Position numbers and translations under genes: made by a program
Assembly (NCBI GenBank): GCA_964016985.1
Contig: OZ024823.1
Coordinates: 111,247,459 to 111,311,458 of the forward strand
DNA: 64,000 bases
Reading direction: 5' to 3'
From: Anodontia alba
Taxonomy: Eukaryota; Mollusca; Bivalvia; Lucinida; Lucinidae
Notes under the pieces: model-generated
Seen by the model: the letters and a program-made list of their open reading frames with translations, nothing else
What the model was told of the DNA's origin: nothing
The model's database searches: none
Shown here: one piece after another, positions 10,501 to 23,900 of the stretch
Layout: every line of letters starts with the position of its first letter
Numbering within the stretch: position 1 is the first letter of the stretch

Positions 10501-11867
10501 AATCAGTATTTTTTCTCATTTTTGCAGAAACTAAGACGTTTCATTCCATGTCTCCAAAATATACAATTCAAATAAAATGTAAAGCCTTATTTTCTGTAAA
10601 ACAGTAAGAACAAAAATCACCCATTTTCATCCAAAGATTTAGCCTACAGAGTGCTAAAGATTTAATTTGTATATAGGAGGGAACATGTATTGAAATGTAG
10701 CCTTTCACGTCCTGTAGATTCAACAGCTTACAATGACGCCATTGCCATGAAACAGGAAGCAATATTTCCACCCTTGTTACAAAATTAGTGTCCACGCCAG
10801 TATGTGTTGAACACTTTGGTGACAATTTCTACCAGACATTTTGAAATATCTTCTTATTTGTACCAGAAAGCAGTTCGACGTTTGGAGACAATTTGCATGA
10901 AATGCCAAATCCTGTTTTCCGGGGAAAATAAAACTATCATCAGTTTGTCGTCTGTTGAGTTAGGCCAGAGAGTGGTAAATGCTAACGGAGTAAAGGAGCA
11001 TCCGACACAACAGTGGTGGGATTGTACATTTTAAGATGGGCGAATGTCATGCAACTTTTCCAGAGTTATGACTGTTTGTGCAAAATCTGAGGTGTATATC
11101 TTCTTAACTGTTTGTGGGAGTATTCATCTTAGGATGCATAAATTGCCATTTGTATAAAACTGAGTAATGTAGTGTTATGTAATATTTATGGCTCTTTGTA
11201 CAAAATCCATGTATTGGCCATTTGGACTTGACCATATTCTAAACCTTGATGCATATTTTTTCCTTCTAAATGTTTTCTTCCTTGTTGCCATACAGTCAAC
11301 AAGGTATCTGTATGGTATACATAAGAAGAGCAGTGTTGTTTTTAACCATATTTATCTGGAATATTCAGACACCTCATATCTGTATTATACTACTAAAATT
11401 TCAACAAACTCCCTTTAACTTGCTGTTGATGTATATAAAAACTGTTGGAGGAGTGGCAAATTGTGGAGACCATGATTAGAAGGAACATTCTGCAGCCGCC
11501 ACTGACACACGGAAAGACGTACGCCTGCATGGTCATTTCTATAGTCCCCATCTTCTTATGTCAGGAGAGAAAACAAAGTAATGTCAACTGCTACAATTTT
11601 GTTTCACTTTAAGGGGTTCAAGTGTAGAAAAGTCCCACAAGGTTGTCTTCAAGGATATCCTAGAACCCAAATATCCAAGCAAATTATGAACATTAATATC
11701 AACTTTTTTTCTATAAGACTGCAACACTTGGGATTTTATATGGTAAATGTGCTGGTTTTTGACACAGCAGGTTGCACATACAAATGGTGCCAAAAATTAT
11801 TCGAAGCTGTCTAAAATCTCATTGACTTACATGTACACCACAACTCTTTATAACACTATTGTTGGGG
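10501..11867. other. No gene recognised
   Basis: AT-rich sequence with a partial family G-like segment (about 10800-11000; ACATTTTGAAATAT...GCATGAAATGCCAAATCCTG). The short open frames here have no recognisable domain and no splice-junction support. Confidence 0.5.
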
Positions 11868-12058
11868 TCCCTAGCATAAGCCGTGTTAGTTAAACAACCA
11901 TGTTATATACAAATCAAAATGTATAGATTTTATTGAAAAATGACCATTTATGGTCATTTTTCAATATCATCTATACAGTTTTGGGATCTATCATTGAACC
12001 GTGTTATATCCAAAACCATGTTATAATGAGCCATGTTATAAAGAAGTTGTAGTGTACT
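11868..12058. repeat. Pogo-like non-autonomous element remnant
   Basis: CTTTATAACACTATTG at the left and CATGTTATAAAGAAGTTG at the right form rough inverted ends. The perfect hairpin ATTGAAAAATGACCATTTATGGTCATTTTTCAAT lies in the centre, with repeated ACCATGTTATA / CCGTGTTATAT motifs. It resembles the element at 61371-61790. Confidence 0.55.
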
Positions 12059-12629
12059 TTTAGATAGGAAACAAACTGCATTGCATTGCACCTGCTTTAA
12101 AAAGAAAGCTGTACGAAAGCTGAACAAATGCAGAAATAAACAATTATGTATCTATTGTAATAGACTGCTGAGTGACATTAGAATAGCAACATTTTATATG
12201 AGACTGGAGTCATTATACATCATGTTTTCAATGCCAATGGAAAATTCCTTTCTGAAAAATTGACAGCATACTTAATGTTTTATTTTTCAAAAGTATAGGC
12301 TCTGCAGTACTGAAAGATTTGTGTATATTGTATTATTCAATTTCCTTTCTAAGGGTATACTTTTGTTGAAATCAGCACAGCAGAAATAACATATTCTTTC
12401 TACCAAAACTGTAAATATATGTAAGTCAATGGGAGTTTTTAAAAGCTGGCAATTTCTTGGCAGTGGAATGTACCACAACAGATAGCAGAATATCACTTCC
12501 CCAGTTTAACAATTTGTTACAGGAAATGACACAAAACTCTAAAAAGGCAATAAATACAACACTATATTAATTTTTTATGTTTATTCAAAAGTTATTTTTG
12601 TAAACAGTCAATGAACACAATCAAATCCT

Positions 12630-12925
12630 TTTATAAGATTCAAATGAAATGCCATCACCTTTGTATTATGCAAATGCAAAGCCGATTTCTTTACATTTAT
12701 ATTCACATGAAATGCCTTTACAGTATGCATATGGAATGCCTATCTCTTTACTCACTATTCAAATGAAATGACAATCCTTCTATGATATTCAAATGTAATG
12801 TAAATTCTTTTTCCAATTTGCATATGAAACAAAATCTCTTTACATTAACTGAATGTCAGTCCATTGGCAGCATTCAAATACAATGCCAATACCTTAACAT
12901 TATTCAAATGAAATGAAATCCAAAA
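12630..12925. repeat. Degenerate short tandem repeat (about 35-bp period)
   Basis: Roughly eight diverged occurrences of ATTCAAATGAAATGCCAAT-like sequence, each followed by a CTTTAC/CTTTA spacer. Several units carry octamer-like ATGCAAAT, ATTCAAAT or TTGCATAT. It lies about 2 kb beyond the 3' end of the CRY-DASH coding region. Confidence 0.6.
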
Positions 12926-13732
12926 ATAAAAGTGTGTGTTAAATGTCATATGTTAACTAACAAATGCAGCTGGGTAAGGCATATACTAAACAATAGAAAC
13001 TAGATTTTAAAAAATTATCAGCTTGACAAATAACTTTTTCTGGATATAAACAGAAGCAGCAAAAAATAGGCTCTGCTTCTGGCAGTCATTACAAAAACAT
13101 GCCTGTTCAAATATAGTGAAAATTTTACCACCAAAAAATGAAAATTTTCAGATAAAAAATCTGATATTTTTCATATTTCTGCTCAAAACATAGGTTGTGG
13201 AACAGCCTCAGTGAGGCTGTTCTAATGAGTATCCACAATCTATGTTTTTGAGCAGAAATAAGAAAAATAATGTATACCCCTGTAAACCCCTGTTTTAATA
13301 TATAAAAGTGGGGATTAAGGGTGTCAAAATTATATAGGCATGCTTTCCTGATGTTGTCAGAAATCCTGACAAAATATATTCATGTTAGGCTCACAAAGAA
13401 TCAAGGTGACACATTACATTAACAAAACCATTTATCTATTTGTTTGAGGTAGCTAAATACGAGGTAGTATACATTATATGAACCACAATGTCAGAAAACT
13501 TGCCTTCTGACATGATTGCCAAACAAAGACTCAAATCAGCCTGCACATTCATGCAGTCTATTCAGTCTTTGTTGTGTGTTCTCCAGACAGCCAAGAAACA
13601 AATGGGTCTTCTGATCAGACCTTAATCTGGATAATCTGGGTCTTTGCTTAGTACACATCGTAAAACACATTTTCTCACACTATGGCACATTTGACTGAGG
13701 TAGCTATGCATGAGGTAGTGTAAATATATATC

Positions 13733-14100
13733 CAGGTGACTCTCGTTATCTTGACTTCACTTACCTCGAATAAACGCTTATCTCGAAGTGAAAATCTGCC
13801 CCCTGTTTCATCACGAAAACATACCTATATAATTTTGACCCCCTTTAACCCCACTTTTATATAGTAAAACTGGGGTTTACAAGGGTATACTCTGCTCAAA
13901 ACATAAAGTGTGGGTACTCGTTAGAACTGCCTCATCAAGGCGGTTCTAATAAGTACCAACACTTTATGTTTTAAGCAGAAACATGAAAAATATCAGAATT
14001 TTTTATCTGAAAATTTTCATTTTTGGTGGTAAATTTTAGTATATTTGAATAGGCATATTTTCGTAATGTTAACATGGAAATCTAACAACAGGTTACAAAA
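13733..14100. mobile_element. Pogo-type MITE interrupted by a family B insertion
   Basis: 13733-13812 (GACTCTCGTTATCTTGAC...CTTATCTCGAAGTGAAAATC...CCTGTTT) and 14074-14100 (AACATGGAAATCTAACAACA) are the two parts of one pogo-type element, as judged against 21185-21519. Between them lies a family B copy in inverted orientation (13813-14073). Family B therefore jumped after this pogo copy was in place. Confidence 0.7.
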
Positions 14101-14309
14101 TATGAGTGGCAACATCAGAAAACCTTCCTGACATGTGCACCCAACAAAGACTCAAATCAGCCTACATTGTCCACATGAAGAAACTTTGCATCCTTGGCCA
14201 TCCAAAATGTGTCCACTGAAGATTCTAATCAGACTGCACAAATGTGCAGGCTGATCTGAGTCTTCGCTGATTGCACATCTGAAGATTCAGTTTCTCATTG
14301 CTCATCTGA

Positions 14310-14515
14310 GTGCCAATCACAACTGCAGCAGACAACATTTTGAATCTTTTTTTATCATTATTATTTTTCAAAGAAAATAAGTCTTAACATTTCATGTGAA
14401 TTACTGCAGACAATTCACATGAAATGTCAGGGCTTAGTTTCACTGAAAATTAAAATTAGAATGTTGTCAGCTACAAATTTTGCTTGGTGCTTTAAGGGTT
14501 AATGCACCAAGAATG
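14310..14515. repeat. Palindromic element family G (best copy)
   Basis: Arms contain GCAGCAGACAACATTTTGAA and AATGTTGTCAGCTACAAATTTTGC; the central stem pairs GAAAATAAGTC..CATTTCATGTGAATT with AATTCACATGAAATGTCAGG..TTTTC. The termini read TTAAAGCACCA-like. Other copies or parts: 16760-16980, 20060-20290, 24380-24530, 25520-25735, 27110-27490 (two), 29010-29230, 40665-40900, 42720-42820, 43300-43515, 52270-52378, 53700-53860 and 54480-54665. Confidence 0.75.
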
Positions 14516-14798
14516 ACCTCCAGATATCACTGGGTCAACCAAGCAATGACTTGAATTCTCCTAGAAGGCCTATTGGGTAATCTTGATTTACTTGATGGCT
14601 GGCTGACCAGGTCTTGCAATAATCTGTGAACACAACCACAAAGACTGCAAATTCAAGAGTATAGTTCCTATATTCACATCCTGGCCTCCTTCTTATATTC
14701 TTTATGTCTCAAGTGCAGTACTGCAGCAACACAGTATGTCAATTTCTGTATTCAAGTAAGGTAACATACTACATCCTTTACTGACTTATGTATTTCCT

Positions 14799-14912
14799 CT
14801 AGTCTACATTTGTTCCTTTGAAATAGAAGTCAATTCCTCGTTTTTGTCCCATGCCTCCTCTACCTCCTCTCCCTTTTGAACTTCCATGAGCCCCTCTGTG
14901 TGAACTGCTCCC
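14799..14912 (-). CDS. CRY-DASH: CRY-DASH exon 12 (C-terminal tail and stop)
   Basis: Encodes [37 protein letters not shown] and TAG. The RGG-rich basic tail followed by RGIDFYF is typical of animal CRY-DASH C-termini. The acceptor is GTTGTAG. No AATAAA was noticed in the first 200 bases after the stop. Confidence 0.9.
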   Translation of the reverse strand, partial: GSSSHRGAHGSSKGRGGRGGMGQKRGIDFYFKGTNVD

Positions 14913-17900
14913 CTACAACAATCAAAAACTGCACAAAAAGTCTGTTCTTCTACATTAATATATTCTGCTATATTTTTTTTTCATATTTAATAAAAACATT
15001 TAATCATTACTATAAGTATTTTGATTACTTGCATATTTAATAATTCATATGCTGTTTACCATACTTGGACAGACATGCCTGAGCAAACATTGTAGTCAGA
15101 TCAGATGCCACAGAAAATAGCATCTGATTACTGACAGGATCTTAAGTGTTTGCCCCTAATACAGCATTTTGAACATATCAACAGGTAGTAAAATAAGACA
15201 TTGAAATTTTAAGAGTATAGTAAGGAATTGAGTTGTTCAATCACTTAGGGTAAATATGGTTACTTCTAGCTATGGCTACCAGATTTTATTTACTCTGTGT
15301 GTGTGTGTGTTCCTGTTCTCTACTATTGGATTCAAATATTCAGTACAATTATGAAATACAATGTAAATTTAATACAGCTAAACATACTAGTCCATCCAAG
15401 TTCCATCTTTAACAAGTGTTTTAAGTGTTTTAAGTAAAACTTTCCATAATGCTTCAAATGATGAATGAATAAACAGACAAAGGTTTTAAAGAACAGCTCA
15501 CTGCACAGGGTTACCATGAAAAATAAAAAAGCAGAGAAATAATGTAAACACTGTACTATGAACATACAGGTTATAGTTACCTCATCCATAAAATACTGAC
15601 AACAGATGAATGTCTCTGTTGTGCCAATGTGCAATCAGAAAATTCTATATATATCACCAATGCATTCAACCCATGCATATGCCAGGCATACATAAATTTA
15701 AACTAAAATATATAAGTAGTGTACCTGTTTCTGTTTGCAGCAATGCTTGCAAAACTATAGGTTTATGTAATATAAACTAACCAAAACTATAAGATGTACA
15801 GTTTTCTAAGTTTAAAAGGGGCCATAAGTATGCACAAAATGTATACCTGTAAAAAGTCCTTGTGAGACAACAGAAAAATGCTTATAGTTTCAAAGCAATT
15901 CTTTCAGGATATCAAAAGTTATGAGTGACAATGCATGTGCTTGTGATATTATACAAAGTTTAACCCTTGTCCTGCTGAATAAATTAAGATGCCCCTCCCA
16001 TTTCTAATTTTCAGCCAATCAGATTACTTAATCCAGATTGTTGATACACATTCACATACTTTATGGCAAACAGTGTAGATCCAGATCAGTTGGCTTCTTC
16101 AAAGCCAACTGATCTGGATCTACATTGTTTGCAAAGTCAGAGTCTATCTGGGTTCAGCAGGACTATGGTTAAAAGGAGGCACAATTCATACGAAAAATGC
16201 ACAACAGAGGTATGTTAGTTGTTGTATAGTTTCCTTATGAGATAACTGTTTCAAGTTTCAAAACAACCTATCAAGGATTTCAAAAGTTATAAGAGAAAAT
16301 GCATATGGATTGGACAATTTCCTTAGTATGAAAGGGGTTATAAATCATGCACCATGCAAGATAGAATTATATAACTTGTCCAGCAAATTCCTCTTGGGAC
16401 AGGAAACATGCATTCCAAGTTTCAAAAATAATAGAATACATGATTCTATGTGTGACAGAGGGATTCTTATACAGCCCCACCAAACCCTTTTTAGTGGGGT
16501 GGGGGGGATAAAAATAAGTTTCATAATCATTTAGATGTTTAAAGTATTATTAATGGGAATTGCCAAGACCTAGACCAGTGTGATGATATGCATCTTGGTC
16601 TAGGTCTGTGCTGTTCACACATGAGGTATTTCATGAGAAAAAGGATTGGCATAAGGGGATCATAGCAGACGGTAATAAACAAGATCAGCTAGTATATTTA
16701 CACAAACCAATCACTGCCTTCACCCATTTTATACAGAAACATTAGATAAAGTAGTCTATATTAACCCCTAAAGCCCCAGTCACAACAGCAGCAGATAACA
16801 TTCAAAATATTTTTTTTTTCTTTTCTTTTTTTTCTTTTTCACAAGACAATACAAGAAAATAGAGCTTGACATTTCATGCTGAATTATCTGCTAGACAGAG
16901 CAGTTACATGAAATAACAAGTCTTATTTTCTGAAAAATTCATAAAAAAAAAAAATAGAATGTCATCTGCTAAAATTCTAGGCCCAGTTGTTCAAAGCATC
17001 ATTAGCTTAATAAGCTTGTTAGTATTAAAAATGTTAACTGTTCTAATAAGTACAGTATCTAATTCACAGTTATTTTTGCTGAAAAAAAATATGAGTAGCT
17101 TTTGCAAAAGCAAAAGCTACTCACATTTTTTCTGCAAAAATATTAGCATATATGTCATATTTAATAATCAAAGTTGTAACGATATGTTAACTAACAACAC
17201 TGTTAGTTTTGAACAACTGGGCCCTGTATGGTGCTTAAAACAGATATAAGCGGCAATGTGAGAAAACCTGTGCTTAAAACAGATATAAGCCGCAATGTGA
17301 GAAAACCTAACTTCGAATATGTGCTCTCAGCGAGGATTCAGATTAGCCTGCCCATCTGTGCAGTCTGATAAGAATCTTCATTGGATGAATTCTGGATAGC
17401 CAAAAAGGCAAAGTTTTTTTTCTTGCTGACAATGAAAACTGATTTGATTCTTTGCTGTGCTCACATTTCAGAAGGTACTGTAATAGCTCTAAATATTGGG
17501 ACATATATGCCTGGGCAAACTGCTTAGACCCAGATCAGACGTCCCATTTCTGAACTGGGTCTACGCTGTTTTCCACTCATCCAATAATATCTTAGACAAA
17601 TCAACAGGTAGTAAAACAGATTTTTTTTTCAAATTTTAGGACAAGTAAGGTAAGGATTGAAAGTGTCCCAATACTTTGGGTAAATCAGTACTTTTTTCAC
17701 ATTGTGGCTAATATTGCTTTATGCAGTCCCTATGTTTGTACGTCCTTATTCTTACCTTGCCATAATGTCTGCTCCACTCTGGGGCTATCACTATTGGGTT
17801 TGGGTAAGTCTCTCCCAGCGAGATGCCAGCTTTAGAAAGTACACTGTTAGTTAGGGTCCACACTGAGTGAACATTACCATCTTTAATTTCCTTCAGTTCC

Positions 17901-20900
17901 GGTATCCACAGACGAACATATTCTCCCTGCAAAAACAGTATTAATTAGAATAAAAAACTCACAATACTTACATTTCTCAACTCACATATAATATTATGAC
18001 CTGCGGGTCAATGTACTAGTAATATTTTAACCTGCCCCATAATATTTGACCTGCCCGACAATTTTCTTAAAGAATGATATAACATATAAGGGCGGGTCAG
18101 GATATTATGGTATCATTTTTTTAACCCTTCCTCCCCCATACCTCATGAAAACACAAAGGGGATGTTATTTGATAAACATGCATTTTTTTCAGGTTTAAAT
18201 TATAAGTGGAACACTTTCTAATTATCGTATCATTGTATTATAATTGTCTGCTCAAAGGCCAGGGTGGGTCAATATTATGATACAATATTTTCACCAGCCC
18301 ACCAACCCTACCCGAAAAAAAGGGGGCATCATTTGATGAAAACCCATTCTTTCAGGTTTACTTGATAAGTGGAACACTTTTATATTATTTAATCATTGTA
18401 TTATGATTGCCTGCTCAAAGCCAGGAGCGGGTCAATATATGGTATAATATTTTAACTTTGACACCATGCACGGCCCCCATCCCAAAACACACACACACAC
18501 ACTGAAAAAGTCAAAGGGAACATCATTTTGAGAAAAGGTATTTTTAAGGTTTACATAACATGTGGAATACTTTTACATTATTTATATCACTGTATTATGA
18601 TTGCCTGGTCAAAGCCAGGGGTGGGTCAGTATATTATGGTATAATATTTTGATCCCACCCCACCCAACACCCCACCCCTTAAAAATCATAGTGGACAGAT
18701 TACTGTAAGAACTTTATTTTTTATGCTATTTTGATATGTAAATCAGTTCTGCATGTGCTATACCATTCCTCCAGAAAGATAGTCAGGTGGATCAATATAT
18801 CATGGGGTGGGTCAAACTATTATAGCAATTTTCTGACCCACAGGTTAAAATATTATACGGGTCAAAATATTATCTAACACTGGCATGTGAAGACACAATT
18901 CCTTAAATCTGAACAAGTTCATTTCACTATCTGCAGATATGTCTAAAGCTAAGGTTGAATGGTAAACAGTGTAGGCCCTAATCAAACTGTTCCTTTCAGA
19001 GAAGTTTGATCTGGGTCTGCATCATTTTCTCGCATTTGTCACTCTGAAAATTTATGACAAAGGATGTTTGTATATTGAAATAACTAATATTCAGCTGTAC
19101 CTCTGGGTCATAATCCAGGCCTTGTTTTACCATGTTAAACTTCCTGTCCTCTCTAGGATCATTTCCAATACCAGCACTGTACAGCCAGTTACCATAGTTA
19201 CTGCACACATCATGGTCGATCTGCAACAATTATGGGGAACTGATAAACATTCAAGATAGACAACTAAGTAAAAATTGTTTTACTCCCTTCTGAAAAGGGA
19301 TCAAATCTAAAAGGAAAGAATTTGCTCCTAATCGGAGAAAATTCTTTCCTTTTAGAGTAGACCCCTTTTCAGAACGGGAATGGTGTACAGGAAAGCAAAC
19401 AGGATGTCATAAAAGTTACCTCTCTTGTCAAAAAAAATTGAAAAAATAATCTACCAAGTGTATTCATTTATCTTGACATACAAAACATTGCCTTTTATAT
19501 GTCAAATATTATAATGACTGTTTTCACTAAATGTTGATCTACTGAATTAGTTATTAACATGTGACATTTTAATATATTTCCCTAAAACCATGGCTGGACA
19601 GTTCATGTAACTTCTCTAATTAACCCTTTCAGTCATATAGGAAAGACATTCTTCTTGCAAACAAAGTAGATCCAGATGAAATCTAGATCTGACTATGATA
19701 TTATTACCTACAGTCTGGTTTCCAACTCACAATTTTGCAAATTTATGTAGCTTTTTTTTATACTGTAAAGTGATTTTGCTGTAGAGAAAATCTCCAAAAT
19801 ATTTGGTTTTCTAATTTCTTTAGGCTAAAATATATCTATGCTCATATTTCACTGTTAAGTGAACCGGTATCATAATAACCCTTAGTATTTGGACAGATAG
19901 GCTTGAGCAAACAGTAGCATCTGATCAGGGTCTGCACTATTTCACACTCATCTAGCAATATGTTAGAACTATCAACAGGTAGTAAAATGGACTTGCTCAA
20001 AGGTAGGAGAAGTAAGGTAAGGATTTAGGATGTTCCAATATGTAGGGAAAATTGTATTTTACAGAAGCAGACACTAATAGTGGACTTCAATGGTAAAGTA
20101 ATCACTGTTAAAGTGCAATTTAAAAATTGATTAGACAATGTGGTGGTTTTTCCATGAAACCATGTCTTGACATTTCTGTGAATTGTTTTCTTCACAGATG
20201 CTTTATCTGAGTTACAATGTCTTATTTTCTCAAATAAAAACAACAACAACAGAATGACATCTGGTGCTGTTGTGACTAACACTTGAAGACATGATAAAAT
20301 GATGTGCAATACAGAAACAGGGCCCTGTGGCTATATCCCAAAAATGTAGGCCCAGATCAGCATGCACACATACACAGTCCTATCATGGATTTTGTTGCCC
20401 ACTGACAAAAAGAGTAGATACCATAGAATATATCAACAAACCTATAACATTGCATGGGTGAACAGACATCTGGGCCTTTACTGTTCACATATGGCATGGG
20501 GCTATTTCCCACATGGGGTATCCTATATGGTCTGAATCTGAATTACTTGCTAAATTATATCCTTTCACCAAGAATGTGTAAGAAACTAGTCTCTAAATCT
20601 GATCAAGGTGGAAATGAGATACTACCCTCAGCTGAGGAAACAAAGGAAGCTGGAAATACATTCCAATCTCCATAATTGCAACCTCTAGATGAACATTCTC
20701 ATTAGAATGACCATAGCCAGAGGATTCTCAATAATATGGTAAATATCCTAAAATTTCATACACAAAAATTGCTGACAAAATGTCATATGCAAACAGTATA
20801 GACTCAAATCAGACTGCTCCTGAAGGCGTAGTCTGATCAGGGTCTATACTGTTTGCTATTCCTCTAAGAGTTTTATGATACAACTGCATAAAAAGCAAAA

Positions 20901-23900
20901 TTTAGGCCAAAATAGTATAGAATAAAGTGTTTGAAGTTTTAGGACATTTATGGTAATTAACAACACCTGCTATGTCAGATGTAAAACAAAAACAAATAAA
21001 ATAATATCAATATAAAAAAAAAATAATACAGATATGAGTAACTACTAACCAGCATAGACTCAAACCATTCTGCCCCCATCCTCCAGTCCAGTTTTAAATC
21101 CTTGGTAAGGAAACTAGCAACATTCTGAAATATACACAATTTACTGTCAGTATTTATTGAGAAAATTCACAATAGCCCAAATTACAGTCAAACCTCGTTA
21201 TCTCGAACTTGCTTATTTCAAATTACCGCTTATCTCGAAGTAAAAATCTGGTCCCTGTTTTAACATGAAACTATGACAACAGGTAACAAAATAATGTGGA
21301 AAAAAGGAGAAATTGCTCCTAAGGAGCAATTTCTCCTCTTTTCCACATTATTTTATATATATATTTCTAAGTTCAGGAGTCAAATTACATATTCATTTGT
21401 TAAATGTGGTTGTTCATTTATTGTTTTTCTCACTCTCTCAACTCTGATATGTCGAGGTACAGATATCTCAAAGTGTTTCAGTGAGTCCCTTGGAATTCGA
21501 GATAACGAGAGTCGACTGTTTACACAATTTACTATCAGAATTTATTGAGAAAATTCACAATAGCCCAAATTAAATAGAAAAATATGCTGATCAGCCTAAT
21601 TCATTTAGTCTATTCACAAATTATTGCATAAAAAGCAATGTCGCACGTATTAACAGCCGTGCATTAATGGGCGAAAAGCCGTGTATTAACAAGGCAATTC
21701 ACACGCTGTTAATGCACGGCTATGCAACTTTCAATATGATTGTACTGGGGCCACAGATTTGCTGCCGTTACGAGTTGTGTACTGCCCGGCCCTAGAACGA
21801 GCAGAGTACGTGGAAATTATGTTCGCGAGACATCGGTTAAAAGGCGAAACAAAATAGTACAAGAAATAACGCGAAATGTAGCAAATGTTTTCAGTTTTTA
21901 TGCAATAATAGCGACTGAACATGGTTTTTGAATGCATTAACATTCACCAGGTCCCTTGGGAGGCCTTTGGCCTCGGTTTTCAACACCTCCCACGAGACCT
22001 GGCAAATGCTAATGCATGAAAAACCATGTTTGATCCCTATATTAAGGCATGTAGATCACGATGGTGTTAGTGGCAAAATGTCTCCCTGTATTTCCCTATA
22101 GTGTAATTAATATTTTCTGCTCCTTTGTGATCATTGAGCCCAGACAGACAGACAGTAGATTTTTAACCCTACCAGTAAACTGAGTCACATAGAGGCAGCG
22201 CCGATCATTGAGCCCATTCTAAGATTTTGAATTAATATGAAGGTCACTAATGAGGCCTAACTGGCTGAAACTAGCCAGTCTGGCGTAGAATACTTGACAC
22301 TTCAGCTATTTCAGTTTTGTAAATGGGTTCCTTGCTCTCAAGGGTCGTTCATTTTAGAACATATTGATATGACTAAAATATGCTTGATAGGGCCTTTAAA
22401 CAACAACTATAACATCTAATTTATGCCCTCGATTGAGTATAAAGTGAACAGCAAGGTGCTTGGGGACACACAGTGGTACTAAGCATAGCTCCAGATAAGA
22501 TGATATTTTTTCTTGTTTCTCCATGAAAACATATGTTGTGGGTACTCAGTAGAAGCAGCTCAGTGTAAATGGGTGAACTGTAATACAACTGAAAGTGCCA
22601 TAAACCCTAGAATATGACCAACACATGAAGTCTTACCTGTCTTCCTCTGTTTGACATAAATCCAGTGACTGCTACCTCTCTCATGTTGGCATCCACATAT
22701 GGCACACCTGTCCTCCCATCTGAAAAAGAAAGAGTTCTGCCTGTTCATAACTACTGATAAGGCATAAATTGACATTATTTATGATATCTCTTTATATAAC
22801 ACAGTTGAAGATTTTTTGCAGCAATTTCTGCAGAAAACAGAACTCATAATTCCTTTGGAGAAGAAAATAATTCCTCCTATAGTAAGGTAATATTTCCATT
22901 GGAATGCTATCAAACGTATGATGAGTAAAGATGACATCATGTTGCAAAACTTATTGGCATCATTTCAAAACACCAATAGAACATAAAATGGAATATGAAA
23001 AAACAAAATCATTTTCATGATATTTTATATATGAGTCAATACATTTTGAATTCAAAATATTTCCCTGAAGACCTGCAAATCTTACAATAAACTCATGCTA
23101 TGGCACTTGTTTGTTCATTCGATTTGCAACTCTCTTGTGGAAATATTTACTGTATTTAAAGCTCAAGGTGCATTAACCTCTTTTATCTAAAATTCATCTT
23201 ATGGGTTTGTTTGTTTGTGTTGAGGTTTTACGGCCCAGTCAACCCAATGGGGTCATGTCGAGCGCAGTCAGTTTACCTAACCACGCATTTACTGGGCAGG
23301 CTTAGTCCTCTAAGCGGTAAACCAGTATTGTGCACATTCTTTCGCCAGAAACTGACAACTGCCCTTCTTGAATCAGCGGAAGGGAGAGAATGACCGTAGA
23401 AAATATTTCATGATCAATCTCCACGAAAGAATGTTGCCGACCTCGTCGGGGGTTGAACCCGCGACCTCCTGGTCTCCAGTCAGACGGCGCATCCAACTGA
23501 GCCACCGAGGCCGGCGCATCTTATGGGTACTCAGTAGAATCACCTCAGTGATCTAATCAATACTCACAAGATATATTCTGGAGCAAAAAAAAAATAATAA
23601 AAATTGATCAACCGAATACTCGTACCTGACATATAATACTAAGAGTAAATGACTTATTCAATAAACTCAAATTGCTATCTTTTTAAAACTTTGTGACAAC
23701 TTTTTAAATATCAGTTGTATTTAAATTTTGCAAATATGCAACTGATATATAATTAGGGGAGGCAACTGTCAAACCTGATTTTGCCACCTTCTGTAAAGGG
23801 GTTAACTCTAAAAGGAAAGATTTTGCTCCCCTGAGAGCAAAGTTGTTTCCTTTTAGAGTTGACCCCTTTCAAAAGGGGCTTGGTGTGCAGAAAAACAAAC

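Noticed and set aside
17708..17755. Reading exon 11 of CRY-DASH through to the stop at 17708
   Set aside because: A strong GTAAGA donor at 17755 joins in phase to a typical RGG/RGIDFYF tail at 14912, while the read-through tail [14 protein letters not shown] is unlike the family.
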